A stretch of DNA of 64,000 nucleotides. Source: Adiantum capillus-veneris (lineage: Eukaryota > Streptophyta > Polypodiopsida > Polypodiales > Pteridaceae). This document shows positions 63,321 through 64,000 of the stretch, one piece after another. How positions within the stretch are numbered: the stretch's first letter is position 1; each line of letters starts with the position of its first letter. Both the position numbers and the translations under genes were made by a program. The notes under the pieces were generated by a model that was not told the DNA's origin, made no database searches, and saw only the letters and a list, made by a program, of their open reading frames with translations. The DNA lies in NCBI GenBank assembly GCA_014529385.2, contig CM043958.1, positions 151,946,793 to 152,010,792 on the forward strand, given 5' to 3'.

Positions 63321-64000
63321 TTTTACCGACTCTTCAAACTAGGGAGTAGAAAGTTGGCACATGTCAATGCACACATCAAACAATCGTGTGTGCGGTGTGT
63401 CCGAAGAGATAACTCACGCTCACTTGAGTATGCATCACGCACAAATGTTTTTAGTGCTTTAAACACGTAAGCATAAAGTATTAGAAATCACTCACTCATC
63501 AATTGTGTTTGCAAGGCGGTAACACAAGCTTACAAAGGAGGATAAACCAACTCAATGTAGATGTTACAAATTTGACCAAGTATAGTGGGTTCCTTGAGAA
63601 AAAACACATACTGAGAGAACATATTAGTGAGTGTGTATGCATATGTAACCGGATGTGGATTGTAGCATGCAAGATCACTTCTTTGCAAAGCCTCAAATAT
63701 TGCAAAAGATTTGCACTTAATGAGTAAAGGTGCACATGTGTGGCTTCTCTTATTAAGAGATGTTAAATCATGATACGAATCATAATGCATGTAAGAATGC
63801 CTATTCTACTGTGGGTTTATCAAAGCTGGAATTGACACGATGAGGCTTGGTGGGAATAAGTTTTATGATAAATTACAAATAAAAAGAAAATTTTCCAGCA
63901 AACCCAAGTGTGCTACCATGTTGGTTGTGGGTTGCGATGGGCTCCAATGATAACGAGCAACGCTTGTACATGGCAGAGGATGATGACGTGCGGGCTCCAC
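63321..64000. other. No feature recognised
   Basis: AT-rich DNA with short ORFs only, none with recognisable domains or compositional support. Confidence 0.5.

Noticed and set aside
1-64000. tRNA, rRNA and organelle genes
   Set aside because: No cloverleaf with T- and anticodon-arm consensus or rRNA core sequence was noticed; the tRNA-like 12-mers are retrotransposon primer-binding sites. A tRNA scan would settle this.

Overview
The window is nuclear DNA of a land plant with a large, retrotransposon-rich genome. The evidence is nested Ty3/gypsy chromoviruses primed on initiator tRNA-Met, telobox- and G-box-bearing LTRs, Ty1/copia remnants, and one intron-containing host gene. A fern, lycophyte or gymnosperm fits better than a small-genome angiosperm, but the sequence does not fix the species.

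About 1-54046 is a stack of nested, mostly decayed LTR retrotransposons. I separate four LTR families. Family A has LTRs of about 0.6-0.73 kb, an iMet primer-binding site and a Ser-rich gag. Family B has LTRs of about 1.43-1.55 kb, and gag and pol share one frame. Family C has LTRs of about 1.47 kb and is related to B. Family D is a solo LTR of about 0.52 kb. A, B and C all encode protease, RT, RNase H, integrase and a C-terminal chromodomain. Target-site duplications (TSDs) resolve most of the stack. A2 (1521-7124, TSD TTTTC) and A3 (7321-30545, TSD CGAGG) sit in the integrase/chromodomain region of A1. A composite C element (11463-27901, TSD GTTTC) sits in the RNase H of A3. B+ (18382-27305) sits in an LTR of C. 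A1 ends at 31732 inside A0. The LTR of A0 is split by B- (33136-42561, TSD GCTTT). A0 itself lies in an older copy, A' (42967-43390). On the minus strand, A4 (45195-50988, TSD CACAA) sits in solo LTR D, which sits in A5. A5 is a C/A chimera reaching its LTR at 53566-54046.

From 54791 to 58902 lies the 3' half of a plant BRWD/PHIP-type gene (WD40-bromodomain family) on the + strand. Five exons encode the linker after the WD40 propeller, a long acidic and basic low-complexity region, the crypto-Tudor domain and a C-terminal bromodomain-like segment. The first exon in the window opens with a good splice acceptor and no WD40 exons are seen upstream. So the whole retrotransposon stack is probably the filling of one giant intron, unless the gene is broken.

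From 58903 to 64000 is downstream DNA: a candidate copia-type solo LTR (60151-60928), copia gag and RT scraps on the minus strand, microsatellites and minisatellites, and a GC-rich unidentified stretch.

The main points for a second look are: (1) the composite C element, whose LTRs point in opposite directions yet share one perfect TSD; (2) four family-A copies inserted within about 260 bp of the same site in their own integrase/chromodomain region, all in the same orientation; (3) a GGCGCC-containing R-region motif shared by all four LTR families; (4) the same RT catalytic Asp-to-Tyr change in two separate insertions.
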